Below are positions 36,135 through 46,964 of a DNA stretch of 64,000 bases, piece by piece. The translations under genes were made by a program, and so were the position numbers. The DNA lies in NCBI RefSeq assembly GCF_001027285.1, contig NZ_CP011509.1, positions 12,052,501-12,116,500 on the forward strand. Direction: 5' to 3'. Under the pieces are notes generated by a model, which was not told the origin of the DNA, made no database searches, and saw nothing but the letters and a program-made list of their open reading frames with translations. This DNA is from Archangium gephyra (GTDB lineage Bacteria; Myxococcota; Myxococcia; Myxococcales; Myxococcaceae). Each line of letters opens with the position of its first letter. Position 1 is the stretch's first letter.

Positions 36135-36767
36135 TCAGGACGGCTTGCCGGCGGCCATGCCGCGGGCGCAGAACAAGGCCCTGCCACCTTCCGTCGCGAG
36201 CAGCTCCAGCAGCTCACGGTCCTCGGGCTCGAGGCGCGGTTTGTGGGGTAGCAGTCCGAACAGCACCATCATCCCGAGGACGTGCCCCCCCAGTCTCAGG
36301 GGCACGCACGCGCGCGGCCCATGTGTCCGGTTCTGGGCGCTCCCTGACTCCATCAACTCCTCCAGCCAAGAAGCGCCACTGCGCGCCGAGCGGCCGATGG
36401 GGCCGTCCTCCTCCAGCGGCAGCCGGCGGAAGCGCTCGGCGTCGATGCCCAGCGACACCCGCAGCACCAGCTCCGCGCCCTCGCGCTCGAAGATGCCCAG
36501 CATCTCCGAGCCCACCAGGTTGATGAGCAGATCCTGGAGGATGTCCAGCAGCTCGAGCGGCTGGAGCGACTCGTGCAGCCGCTGCGTGGCCACGCGCAGG
36601 CGCACCAGGTGCGAGAGCTCCGCCTCCACCAGCCCCTGGCGCTGGGCGCGCCACTGCGCGTCCTCCTCGCGCCGGGCGAGCGAGCTCTTGAGTTGTTCGT
36701 TCTCCGCGCGCAGGGCGGCCACCTCCGCGCGCAGGGCCTCGTTCTCCCAGTGGAGCTGCTCCCTCAT
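36135..36767 (-). CDS. Coiled-coil GAF-like protein
   Basis: 210 residues from the ATG overlapping the upstream receiver stop (ATGA, 36764-36767). Residues 1-50 form a coiled coil (ENEALRAEVAALRAENEQLK). Residues ~75-205 resemble a GAF domain (LLDILQDLLINLVGSEMLGIFEREGAEL, ACVPLRLGGHVLGMMVLFGL, LLELLATEGGRALFCARG). Such proteins often sit in chemosensory operons with PilZ regulators, possibly as a cytoplasmic sensor input to CheA. A 29-base gap separates it from cheA. Confidence 0.78.
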   Translation of the reverse strand: MREQLHWENEALRAEVAALRAENEQLKSSLARREEDAQWRAQRQGLVEAELSHLVRLRVATQRLHESLQPLELLDILQDLLINLVGSEMLGIFEREGAELVLRVSLGIDAERFRRLPLEEDGPIGRSARSGASWLEELMESGSAQNRTHGPRACVPLRLGGHVLGMMVLFGLLPHKPRLEPEDRELLELLATEGGRALFCARGMAAGKPS

Positions 36768-37147
36768 GCGCGCCGCGCCTCCTCCAGGTGCCCACGCACC
36801 TTGGCCAGCAGCTCCTCGCCATCGAAGGGCTTGGTGATGTAGTCGGTGCACCCGCTCTCGAAGCCCTGGCGCACGTAGTGCGGCTCGCCCCGGGTGGTGA
36901 CGAGGATGATGGGCACGTCCTTCGTCTCCGCGCGCGAGCGCAGGGCCCGGCACGCCTGGAAGCCGTCCATGCGGGGCATGAGGACATCCAGGAAGATGAG
37001 GTCCGGCCGCTCGGTGGAGGCCTTGTCGAGCGCCTCCTGGCCGTCCCGCGCGGTGACCAGCTCATAGCCGCAGTGGGCCAGCATCATCCGGTGCAGCAAC
37101 AGCACGGTGCTCGAGTCGTCGACGAGGAGGATCTTCTTCCTGGGCAT
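36764..37147 (-). CDS. Single-domain response regulator (CheY-like)
   Basis: 127 residues from the ATG behind GGAGGAA (37145-37147); the longer open frame upstream is a shadow. It is a complete receiver: ILLVDDSSTVLLLHRMML (acidic pair), LIFLDVLMPRMDG (phosphoacceptor Asp), VPIILVTTRG (Thr switch) and DYITKPFDG (Lys). It has no output domain, so it likely acts by protein contact, as the main phosphorylation target of the CheA encoded two genes downstream. Confidence 0.9.
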   Translation of the reverse strand: MPRKKILLVDDSSTVLLLHRMMLAHCGYELVTARDGQEALDKASTERPDLIFLDVLMPRMDGFQACRALRSRAETKDVPIILVTTRGEPHYVRQGFESGCTDYITKPFDGEELLAKVRGHLEEARRA

Positions 37148-37182
37148 GACGTTCCTCCGGGAAGCGGGGAGAGAGAGGGGGG

Positions 37183-38352
37183 CTACATGAGGCTGTTGCC
37201 GCGGATGAGCTCGCGCAGCTGCATCAGCCGCCGGGGGCTCATGCCCAGGAACTGGATGCCCATGCCGAGCGGGTAGGAGGCGGTGCGGCGCGCGGTGTAG
37301 GGATTGGACCAGGCGACGAGGCCGGGGCCCTCGAGCACCTCGCGGGTGGTGGACAGGTGGATGCGCAGCTCCAGCGCGGCGCCGGGGCGGGCGGGCACCA
37401 GGGTGCGCACGAAGAGGGCCCCCGGGCTGAGCGCGCTGGAGTAGCAGGAGGACCAGGCGAAGCTGCCCACCTCGCGGTACTCCACCGGGCAGACGAAGGG
37501 CACGCGCTCGTCCACCAGCAGCGCGGCCAGGTTGCGCTGGAGCTGGCCGTTGATGCGCGAGAGCAGGTGGCGCGGCGCCAGGGTGCGCGCGCTCAGCCAC
37601 ACCTGCCCGAGCATGGGCACCTCCGTGACGTCCCCGTCCGCCACCACCACGGTGGGCACCCGGCCCAGGCGTGCCTCGGTGCGCAGGCGCTCCACGCGCA
37701 TCATCTCCTCGGCGGAGCAGACGGCGGCGCGTGAGAGCAGCAGGTGGATGGGCTCGCCGTACTCGGCCACCCGGGCCACGGCCTGCTCCGGGCAGGAGGC
37801 GTACAGCAGGTGGTGGCCGCACGCCTCCAGGTCCGTGCCCAGGCCCCCGGGCGTGTTCGGCGCCTCGCCCACCACCAGCACGGTGCGCGGGGTGCGCCGC
37901 TCCATCGTCCGGAGCGAGATGGGCCCGGGCGTCCGCTCGCGCAGCACCTCCAGGCGCGCCTGCAGCTCGGTGATGCGCACCGGGCCCAGCAGGCAGTCCT
38001 CCGCCCCGCCCTGCACGCACGCCTCCAGCATCTCGGCCGGCGTGTGGTCTCCCACCACGACGAGGATGGGCACGTCTCCATGCTGCGCGTGGCCCCGCAG
38101 CGGCGCGCACCCGGGCGAGCCGTCCGCCGGCAGCACCCGCCAGTCCACCACCACCATCAACGGCCGGCACCGGCTCAGCTCCGCCCGGGCCGCCAGCATG
38201 TTGTCCACCGACACCACCTCGCACCCCACCGCGCGCAACAGCGGCGTGAGGTACAGCCGCAGCTCCTTGGCCTGGTCCACGAGCAACACCTTGCGCGAGG
38301 GCTCCGCGGACACTCCGGACTGCTCAGACAGTACGTGCGTGGCGAATGGCAT
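37183..38352 (-). CDS. Double pseudo-receiver plus degenerate PilZ protein, first gene of the second operon
   Basis: 389 residues; the start is the ATG complementary to 38350-38352, after GGGGGAAAAG. Residues ~20-140 are receiver-like (KVLLVDQAKELRLYLTPLL, MVVVDWRVLP) but have one acidic residue in place of the pair and lack the Lys. Residues ~150-265 look like a second receiver without the phosphoacceptor Asp (HLLLSRAAV). Residues ~280-389 resemble PilZ (VPFVCPVEYREV, MGIQFLGMSP), but RxxxR and DxSxxG are not intact. It is probably a scaffold or a ligand-independent regulator. A 35-base gap follows before the receiver gene, so it likely heads the operon. Confidence 0.75.
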   Translation of the reverse strand: MPFATHVLSEQSGVSAEPSRKVLLVDQAKELRLYLTPLLRAVGCEVVSVDNMLAARAELSRCRPLMVVVDWRVLPADGSPGCAPLRGHAQHGDVPILVVVGDHTPAEMLEACVQGGAEDCLLGPVRITELQARLEVLRERTPGPISLRTMERRTPRTVLVVGEAPNTPGGLGTDLEACGHHLLYASCPEQAVARVAEYGEPIHLLLSRAAVCSAEEMMRVERLRTEARLGRVPTVVVADGDVTEVPMLGQVWLSARTLAPRHLLSRINGQLQRNLAALLVDERVPFVCPVEYREVGSFAWSSCYSSALSPGALFVRTLVPARPGAALELRIHLSTTREVLEGPGLVAWSNPYTARRTASYPLGMGIQFLGMSPRRLMQLRELIRGNSLM

Positions 38353-38807
38353 GAGGCTTTTCCCCCGTTTGGACCGTGCCCCGCTCATTCCTTGACGGCT
38401 ACGTGGAATCCGGGAGCACCGCGAGTAAATGACATGAAAGGAAATACGGGAAACGATGCTTGCTCGCCTACTGTCCTCGCCGCCGGGTTCCGGCCCGTGG
38501 ACGCTAGCGGACACTCGTCCCCCACGGCGGGGTCAACGCCCCCACTTCTCCTGGAAAGCCAGGGGGTTGCCGCATCCGCTATCGGACAGTGCGTGGGCTT
38601 CGCGCGGGGTCGGACATGGCCCTACCGCAAGGGTGTTGTCCGCGGGTCCACAGTATTGAGAATGCTGCTTTAAGACAGGCAAAACATTCCAGGCCACGCG
38701 TCAGGAATCATTCCGTCTGGCTAAAAACTCTCAAGTGTCGAGGATGACCCGTGTAAGCAATTGGCTGCCCCTTCCCCGCTCGCGAGCGGGCGGGTATGTG
38801 TGGACCC
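38353..38807. promoter_or_regulatory. Long divergent intergenic region (operon 2 and cutA promoters)
   Basis: 455 bases with no convincing gene. It separates the minus-strand chemosensory operon from cutA and is less GC-rich between 38640 and 38760. GGAAT-C-ATTCC (38703-38713) is a small perfect inverted repeat. I could not fix -35/-10 or -24/-12 elements. The promoters of both flanking units must lie here. Confidence 0.45.
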
Positions 38808-39134
38808 ATGACCGATGCCATCCTCGTCATGGTGACCGCGCCCACGGCCGACAAGGCGGCGGAGATTGCCCGCACGCTGGTGGAGGAGGGACTGGCGGCC
38901 TGCGGCAACGTGGTGCCCGGCCTGCGCTCCATCTACCGCTGGGAGGGCCAGGTGCACGATGAGCCGGAGGTGCTGCTGCTGCTCAAGACGCGCGCCCCGC
39001 ACTTCGAGGCCCTGCGCGAGCGCGTGCTCCAGGTGCACCCCTACCAGTGCCCGGAGGTGCTGCGGCTGGACGTGGCGGACGGCCACGCGCCGTACCTGCG
39101 GTGGATTGGGGACAACGTGCGCCCCACGCCCTGA
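38808..39134 (+). CDS. cutA: CutA divalent-cation tolerance protein
   Basis: 108 residues from the second in-frame ATG (38808), where CutA homology begins. The family pattern runs throughout: ILVMVTAPTADKAAEIARTL, GLAACGNVVPGLRSIYRWEG, EVLLLLKTRAPHFEALRERV, HPYQCPEVLRLDVADGHAPY and LRWI near the end. CutA forms very stable trimers and is linked to copper and other divalent-metal tolerance, though its biochemical job is unsettled. Length is normal. It appears to be a single-gene unit, with 124 bases before the next gene. Confidence 0.92.
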   Translation: MTDAILVMVTAPTADKAAEIARTLVEEGLAACGNVVPGLRSIYRWEGQVHDEPEVLLLLKTRAPHFEALRERVLQVHPYQCPEVLRLDVADGHAPYLRWIGDNVRPTP

Positions 39135-39258
39135 GCGGCGCGAAGCGGGGTTCGCACCTGTGCCAGGGACGGCACACCGCGCCCGCGCTCCAGGCCGGCG
39201 CCCCTCGCACGCACCGAGGAGAGGGGGCGGCGGTCCGGGCGTTGCAACGTGCCGGGCC

Positions 39259-39975
39259 ATGACCACCCCCCGCCTGACTTCCTCCCGTCTCTCCCTGCTG
39301 CTGCTCCTCCTGCTCGCCCCCGGCCTGGGCCTCGCCGCCCAGGAGGAGTCCACCGCCCCGCGGTCCACCGTCCTCGAGCCGCGCCTGGCCTCCTCGGGCC
39401 TGCCCGGCACCGACACGCGCGCGCCCCTGCGGCTGCGCGGGGACGAGGGGGCCCCACCCGAGGACGCCCGCCCGTCCACCGCCCTGCGCATCCTCGCGGA
39501 GACGGGGGCCGGCCTGCTGACGAGCCTGGGCGGTGGCGTGGTGGGCGCCTTCATCGGGGGCGGCTTGTGTGAGGCGGGCATCACCGGCTCCCCGTCAGGC
39601 TTCCTTCCCTGTCTGAACTCGACCGCCACCGGGCTGCTGCTGGGGGGAGGCGCCGCGTTCGCCCTGGGCGTCTGGTGGGGAGGCGAGGCGGCCGGTGGAG
39701 ACGGCAAGCTGACGGGCGCGCTGCTCGGCTTCGGCACGTGCGCCGCGGCGGGCCTGCTCCTGGGACTGGCCAGCGGCAACCCCGCCACCGGGCTGCTGGT
39801 GGCCATCCCCTTCTCGCTGATCGGCTCCATCATCGGCTACGAGTCCACCCAGCGGGAGCCCGCGCCCGGCCCCGGCGCCCCGGCCCCCGCCGTGGCCTCC
39901 GCGCGCCCCCGCCTCCAGCCCGTGCTGGCCTTCTCCCCGCGCGGCACCCTGGTCGGTCTGGGCGGAACTTTCTGA
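39259..39975 (+). CDS. Exported glycine-rich membrane protein
   Basis: 238 residues. Signal sequence (LSLLLLLLLAPGLGLAAQE), a polar segment, then three or four Gly/Ala-rich hydrophobic helices (GLLTSLGGGVVGAFIGGGL, GLLLGGGAAFALGVWWGG, GLLLGLASG, VAIPFSLIGSIIGYE) with glycine-zipper spacing, and a Pro/Ala-rich tail ending LAFSPRGTLVGLGGTF. No family recognised. The final segment resembles the last strand of some outer-membrane proteins, but that is weak. There is no obvious operon partner. Confidence 0.7.
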   Translation: MTTPRLTSSRLSLLLLLLLAPGLGLAAQEESTAPRSTVLEPRLASSGLPGTDTRAPLRLRGDEGAPPEDARPSTALRILAETGAGLLTSLGGGVVGAFIGGGLCEAGITGSPSGFLPCLNSTATGLLLGGGAAFALGVWWGGEAAGGDGKLTGALLGFGTCAAAGLLLGLASGNPATGLLVAIPFSLIGSIIGYESTQREPAPGPGAPAPAVASARPRLQPVLAFSPRGTLVGLGGTF

Positions 39976-40134
39976 CCCGAGCGGCCGGGCCGGGGGGGCG
40001 GGTGATCGACGCCGGGTGCGTGAAATGCGACACTTCCCCACGCAAACGGCTCCCCGCCCCCGGCACGGCACGTCGTGCCGGAGTGCTAGAAACAGGGCCG
40101 TTCTCCTCACACGTACCCAAGGAAAGGCCTGCTC

Positions 40135-42138
40135 ATGACGCTCGCAAGTCGGGAGGCTCCCTACGGCTCATGGAAGTCCCCCATCACCGCCGACATGATC
40201 GCCACCCAGACGTTGTCGCTGGGCGAGGTGGCCGTGGATGGCGATGACGTGTACTGGCTGGAGGTGCGCCCCAGCGAGCGGGGACGGCACGCCCTCGTCC
40301 GGCGCTCGGTGGACGGGACGCTCACGGACGTGCTGCCCCCGGTGGGCGAGGGCCGGGTGGCCTACAGCTCGCACAGCCTGGTGTACGGCCATGGCGGCGG
40401 CTCCTTCGCGGTGTCCGAGGGGCTGGTCATCTTCGTCAACCACGCGAGCACGGGGATGCACGTGGATCAGCGGCTGTACCGGGTGAACCCGGGCCGCACG
40501 CCGGTGCCGCTCACGGCGGACACGGGCGGCAAGCACCGCTTCGGGGACCTGGTCATGGACCGGACGCGCAACCGCGTGGTGTGCGTGCGCGAGGACTGGC
40601 GCAACCTGAAGGACGGGCAGCCGCGCGCCTCGCTGGTGGCGGTGGACCTGGACGGGCAGAAGCAGACGGTGCTGGCGGAGGGGCGGGACTTCTACTCCTC
40701 GCCCACGTTGAGCCCCAACGGCCGGCGCATGGCGTGGCTGGCGTGGGACTACCCCTGCATGCCGTGGGACGGCTGCGAGCTGTGGGTGGCGGACGTGGAC
40801 GAGCTGGGGGCGCTGCACCACCCGAGGCTGGTGGCCGGCGGCACCACCGAGTCCATCTTCCAGCCCGAGTGGAGCCCGCAGGGCGAGCTGTACTTCGTGA
40901 GCGACCGGAACAACTGGTGGAACCTCTACCGGTTGCAGGGGCGCAGCGTGGTGCCGGTGCTGGAGCGCAAGGCGGAGTTCGGCGCGGCGCAGTGGCAGCT
41001 GGGCATGTCCACGTACGCCTTCATCTCCCCGCGGCACGTGGTGTGTGCCTTCAACGAGCAGGGCCAGTGGAAGCTGGGGCGGCTGGACGTGGTGCTGGGC
41101 CAGTTCGCGGAGCTGGCCACGCGCTTCACGGACGTGTCGCAGGTGCGGGGGGGCTTCGCCACGGCGTACTTCGTGGGAGGAGGCCCGGAGCAGCCGGCGA
41201 GCGTGGTGCGGCTGGACATGGAGTCGGGCAAGCCGCAGGTGCTCAAGGCGTCCACGCGGATGCCCGAGGAGCTGGTGCCCTACCTGTCGCGCTGCGAGCC
41301 GCTGCACTTCCCCACCACGGAGCTGGGCGAGGCCCACGCCTGGTACTACCCGCCCACCCACCCGGACCACGCCGCGCCGGCGGGCGAGAAGCCGCCGCTG
41401 CTCATCATGAGCCATGGAGGCCCCACGGCCTCGGCGTCGACGAAGCTGGACTGGACCATCCAGTACTTCACCAGCCGGGGCTTCGCGGTGGTGGACGTGA
41501 ACTACCGGGGCAGCACGGGGTATGGGCGCGAGTACCGCCTGTCGCTGTATGGCAACTGGGGCGTGATGGACGTGGATGACTGCGCCAACGCGGCGCTGCG
41601 GCTGGTGCAGGAGGGCAAGGTGGACGCCCGGCGGCTGGTGGCGCGAGGCGGCGGCACGGGCGGCTACACCACGCTGTCGCTGCTGGCCTTCCGGGACATC
41701 CTGCGCTGCGGCACGAGCGCCAGCGCGGTGGCCAACCTGGAGACGCTGGTGGAGCACGTGGAGAAGTTCGAGGCGCACTACATGGACCAGGTGCTGGGGC
41801 CGCAGCCGGAGTCCCGGCAGCTGTTGCAGGACCGCTCGCCGTGCCTGCACCTGGACAACATCAAGCGCAGCCCGGTGCTCTTCATCCAGGCGAGGCTGGA
41901 TGGACAGACGTCGCAGCGGGAGACGGAGGAGATGATGCGCAAGCTGCGCGCCAACGGCGTGCCCACGGCGATGCTGCCGGTGGACGGCGAGCCGTACGGC
42001 CCGCGCATCACCACGGACACGAAGAAGGCGCTGGAGGCCGAGCTGGCCTTCTACTCGCAGGTGATGAGCCTGCGGCTGGCGGAGCCGCTGGAGCCGGTGG
42101 CGCTCGAGCCGACGCTGCCCGAGGGTCCGCGCCGCTAG
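40135..42138 (+). CDS. Peptidase S9 (acylaminoacyl-peptidase-like) homologue lacking catalytic Ser and His
   Basis: 667 residues with the S9C layout: an N-terminal beta-propeller (residues ~20-390, e.g. SPTLSPNGRRMAWLAWDYP, IFQPEWSPQGELYFVSDRN) and an alpha/beta-hydrolase domain (PPLLIMSHGGPTA, GFAVVDVNYRGSTGYGREYR). The nucleophile motif, normally RGGSxGGY, reads RGGGTGGY, so Ser507 is Gly. The C-terminal GEGHGF-type motif reads GEPYGPR, so the His is Tyr621. Asp589 remains (IQARLDGQ). Both changes are single-base transitions from the usual codons, yet the frame is intact. This is probably a pseudo-peptidase acting by binding. No signal peptide. Confidence 0.85.
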   Translation: MTLASREAPYGSWKSPITADMIATQTLSLGEVAVDGDDVYWLEVRPSERGRHALVRRSVDGTLTDVLPPVGEGRVAYSSHSLVYGHGGGSFAVSEGLVIFVNHASTGMHVDQRLYRVNPGRTPVPLTADTGGKHRFGDLVMDRTRNRVVCVREDWRNLKDGQPRASLVAVDLDGQKQTVLAEGRDFYSSPTLSPNGRRMAWLAWDYPCMPWDGCELWVADVDELGALHHPRLVAGGTTESIFQPEWSPQGELYFVSDRNNWWNLYRLQGRSVVPVLERKAEFGAAQWQLGMSTYAFISPRHVVCAFNEQGQWKLGRLDVVLGQFAELATRFTDVSQVRGGFATAYFVGGGPEQPASVVRLDMESGKPQVLKASTRMPEELVPYLSRCEPLHFPTTELGEAHAWYYPPTHPDHAAPAGEKPPLLIMSHGGPTASASTKLDWTIQYFTSRGFAVVDVNYRGSTGYGREYRLSLYGNWGVMDVDDCANAALRLVQEGKVDARRLVARGGGTGGYTTLSLLAFRDILRCGTSASAVANLETLVEHVEKFEAHYMDQVLGPQPESRQLLQDRSPCLHLDNIKRSPVLFIQARLDGQTSQRETEEMMRKLRANGVPTAMLPVDGEPYGPRITTDTKKALEAELAFYSQVMSLRLAEPLEPVALEPTLPEGPRR

Positions 42139-42154
42139 GAGGCCGGAGCGGGTT

Positions 42155-42583
42155 TCACGGGCCGCCGGGCGGCAGTCCGGCCGCGGCGGCCATCAGGGTG
42201 CGCATCATCTCGGCGGGCAGGTCTCCTTCCTGGAAGAAGGCGATGCCCACCACGGCGCGCACCTCCCCGGCCGCGTCGAGCACCGGCAAGGCCACCGAGG
42301 CACGCACGGGCACCTTGCGGGCCCCGGGCTGGACGCGGCCGCTCTCGTCCGTCTGGAGGTTGCAGGTCTGCACCGGCTCGCGGCTGGACAGGGCGAGGCC
42401 CGCCATGCCCTTTCCGGGAGGCACCGTGCGCACGGCCTCCACCACCGGCGGCGGAATGTTGAGCGCGGCCACCAGCTCCAGGAGCTCGCCCCGCCGCACA
42501 TGGACGGTGCCGGCCATGGCCCCCCGAGCGGAGGCGAAGGACTCCAACCAGGACTGATACGGCGGCGTTGCGACTCCATCCAT
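42155..42583 (-). CDS. GAF-domain protein
   Basis: 142 residues from the ATG complementary to 42581-42583 with GGAG upstream; the longer frame is not supported. Nearly the whole protein is one GAF-like domain: MAGTVHVRRGELLELVAAL, GKGMAGLALSSREPVQTCNL, ASVALPVLDAAGEVRAVVGI. Stand-alone GAF proteins often bind small ligands or act as free methionine-(R)-sulfoxide reductases, but the Cys pattern of the latter is absent here. It converges on the S9-like gene, leaving 16 bases. Confidence 0.75.
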   Translation of the reverse strand: MDGVATPPYQSWLESFASARGAMAGTVHVRRGELLELVAALNIPPPVVEAVRTVPPGKGMAGLALSSREPVQTCNLQTDESGRVQPGARKVPVRASVALPVLDAAGEVRAVVGIAFFQEGDLPAEMMRTLMAAAAGLPPGGP

Positions 42584-42918
42584 GCGGCGCTCCGGGTCAA
42601 TCCCCTGTGCGGGGGGTGGGTGGTCGTGGCTCGGAAGCCCAGGCCGAGCGAGAAGGCGGCCTGCGGCCAGGGGACGGCGAGGGCAGCCGCGAACTGTAGA
42701 GAGAGCGGACGGGCAGGCGCCACGCTCACCGCACGGTGTACGGCCTCCACGCGGAGGAAGCGCCCACGGGATGACGAAACGGGAGGCGCCCTGGTTGTTG
42801 CTGGGACCCTGCATTGTCAGCTTCCCCACACGGCCCCTGCTGGTGGCCGGGAGGTGTGCATGGCTCATCCCTTCATCCGCCTGGCCCAGACGGCTCCCCA
42901 CCAGCCGGAGGCCCACCC
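42584..42918. promoter_or_regulatory. Intergenic leader region of the TerC-like gene
   Basis: 335 bases between divergent genes. GCTGGTGG (42839-42846) and CCACCAGC (42898-42905) form a perfect 8-bp inverted repeat across 51 bases. The right arm ends two bases before the ribosome site GGAGG (42907-42911) of the TerC-like gene. A paired leader next to the ribosome site is compatible with translational control. I looked for the manganese riboswitch common before TerC genes and did not see its conserved bases. Confidence 0.4.
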
Positions 42919-43905
42919 ATGAATCCGGAGCGGATCGCCCCCTGGGAGTGGGGCGTCTTCGGGATCCTCGTGGTGGCGATGATCCTCGTCGACCTGCTCG
43001 CCCATCGGACGAAGCGGGGAGAGACGAAGAAGGCGGCCTATATCTGGAGTGGTGTGTGGGTCGCCGTGGGCCTGGCCTTCGGGCTCTTCGTCTGGGCGAG
43101 GCACGGAGGCACCAGTGCCCAGGAGTACCTGGGGGCCTATCTCATCGAGAAGAGCCTCAGCCTGGACAACCTGTTCGTCTTCCTCGTCATCTTCGCCAGC
43201 CTGAGCGTGCCGGAGAACAAACAGAGGCGGGTGCTCTTCTGGGGCATCTTCGGCGCCCTGGTGTTCCGGGGCCTGTTCATCTTCCTGGGCCTGGAGGCCA
43301 TTACCCGCTGGCACTGGGTGGTCTACGTCTTCGGCGCCATCCTGCTCGTCGCGGCCTGGCGCGTGGCACGCAGACATCCCTCGGAAGAGGCCTCGGGCAA
43401 CAACAGGATGGTGGCCTGGCTGGAGAAGCGCCTGCCCGTGACCTCGGAGTACGAGGGCAAGCAGTTCTTCAAGCACGTGGAGGGCAGGTGGCAGGCCACG
43501 CCCCTCCTCATCGCGCTGATCGCCATCGAGCTGTCGGACGTGGCCTTCGCCATCGACTCGGTGCCGGCGGCGCTGTCGGTGAGTCACAACCTCTTCGTCG
43601 TCTACACCTCGAACGTCTTCGCCATCCTCGGACTGCGCGCGCTGTACATCGCGCTGGCCAAGACGGTGCACGAGCTGCGCTACCTGCACTGGGGACTGGC
43701 CGCGGTGCTCGCCTTCGCCGGCTTGAAGATGATCCTGTCCGATTGGGTCCACGTGGCCCCGCTCGTCTCGGTGGCCATCATCGTGACGTGTATTGGTATC
43801 TCGGTGGGGTTGAGCGTGCGCGCCCGCAAGCGGGACGCCAGGCGGAAGGCCGTGCTGAAAGATGAGCGGCCCCGCGGTGGACGGCAGGAAGAAGTCCACG
43901 CCTGA
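42919..43905 (+). CDS. TerC/Alx-family integral membrane protein
   Basis: 328 residues from the ATG behind GGAGG. About eight or nine membrane helices carry the TerC motifs: AYLIEKSLSLDNLFVFLVIF, IFLGLEAITRWHW, LIALIAIELSDVAFAIDSVP, SNVFAILGLRALYI and FAGLKMILSDWVHV. The acidic residues in SLSLDN, IELSD and AIDSVPA are the conserved metal-site candidates. Family members export manganese or confer tellurite resistance. A basic tail (RARKRDARRKAVLKDE) faces the cytoplasm. Length is typical of the Alx branch. The leader holds a possible hairpin near the ribosome site. Confidence 0.9.
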   Translation: MNPERIAPWEWGVFGILVVAMILVDLLAHRTKRGETKKAAYIWSGVWVAVGLAFGLFVWARHGGTSAQEYLGAYLIEKSLSLDNLFVFLVIFASLSVPENKQRRVLFWGIFGALVFRGLFIFLGLEAITRWHWVVYVFGAILLVAAWRVARRHPSEEASGNNRMVAWLEKRLPVTSEYEGKQFFKHVEGRWQATPLLIALIAIELSDVAFAIDSVPAALSVSHNLFVVYTSNVFAILGLRALYIALAKTVHELRYLHWGLAAVLAFAGLKMILSDWVHVAPLVSVAIIVTCIGISVGLSVRARKRDARRKAVLKDERPRGGRQEEVHA

Positions 43906-43980
43906 GCCTCCCTTCCCCACCATCCAATCCAACCACTCCAACCACTCCTTCCTTCTCTCGCATCCCTTCCCTCGCCCTCC

Positions 43981-44089
43981 GGGAGAGGGTCAGGGTGAGG
44001 GTGTCGGGGTCCACGGGTTGAACCCGTGTGGATGCGAACCCGAGTCCACGAGATACCCTCACCCCGTCCCTCTCCCGAGGGGAGAGGGG
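43981..44089. repeat. Inverted pair of REP-like elements around a palindrome
   Basis: The element starting GGGAGAGGGTCAGGGTGAGG (43981-44009) recurs in inverted orientation at 44054-44080. Between them CACGGGTT-G-AACCCGTG (44012-44028) is a perfect 8-bp palindrome. The whole block can fold into a large stem with an inner hairpin. A third copy lies at 25769-25796. It lies between convergent genes (terC-like and Clp ATPase), where it may act as a bidirectional terminator. Confidence 0.7.
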
Positions 44090-44090
44090 A

Positions 44091-44120
44091 ACTTGGGGGA
44101 ACTTGGGGGAACTTGGGGGA
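44091..44120. repeat. 10-bp tandem repeat, three copies
   Basis: Three exact copies of acttggggga lie end to end directly before the stop codon of the Clp ATPase gene, next to the REP-like pair. Probably slippage-prone, with no clear function. Confidence 0.85.
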
Positions 44121-44121
44121 C

Positions 44122-46770
<2,649 letters not shown>

Positions 46771-46964
46771 CCGCCTCCCGCGCGCTCCTCCAGGCAAGCT
46801 AGGAACGCGGCGGGGGAGAGCCCATCGGCCAGGGGAACACCCGCGAGCAGGCGGCCGAGCGCTTCTCCGCCCGTTCACGCACCCGGGGGTGATGCGTCCC
46901 CTTCCTTCGCGAATGAAGCTGGTGGGGGACGGCGGGCCTGCCCCAAGGAGTGCCCCGCCAGGCC

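Noticed and set aside
42584-42918. Manganese (yybP-ykoY) riboswitch before the TerC-like gene
   Set aside because: The conserved bases of that riboswitch were not found; only a simple inverted repeat is present.
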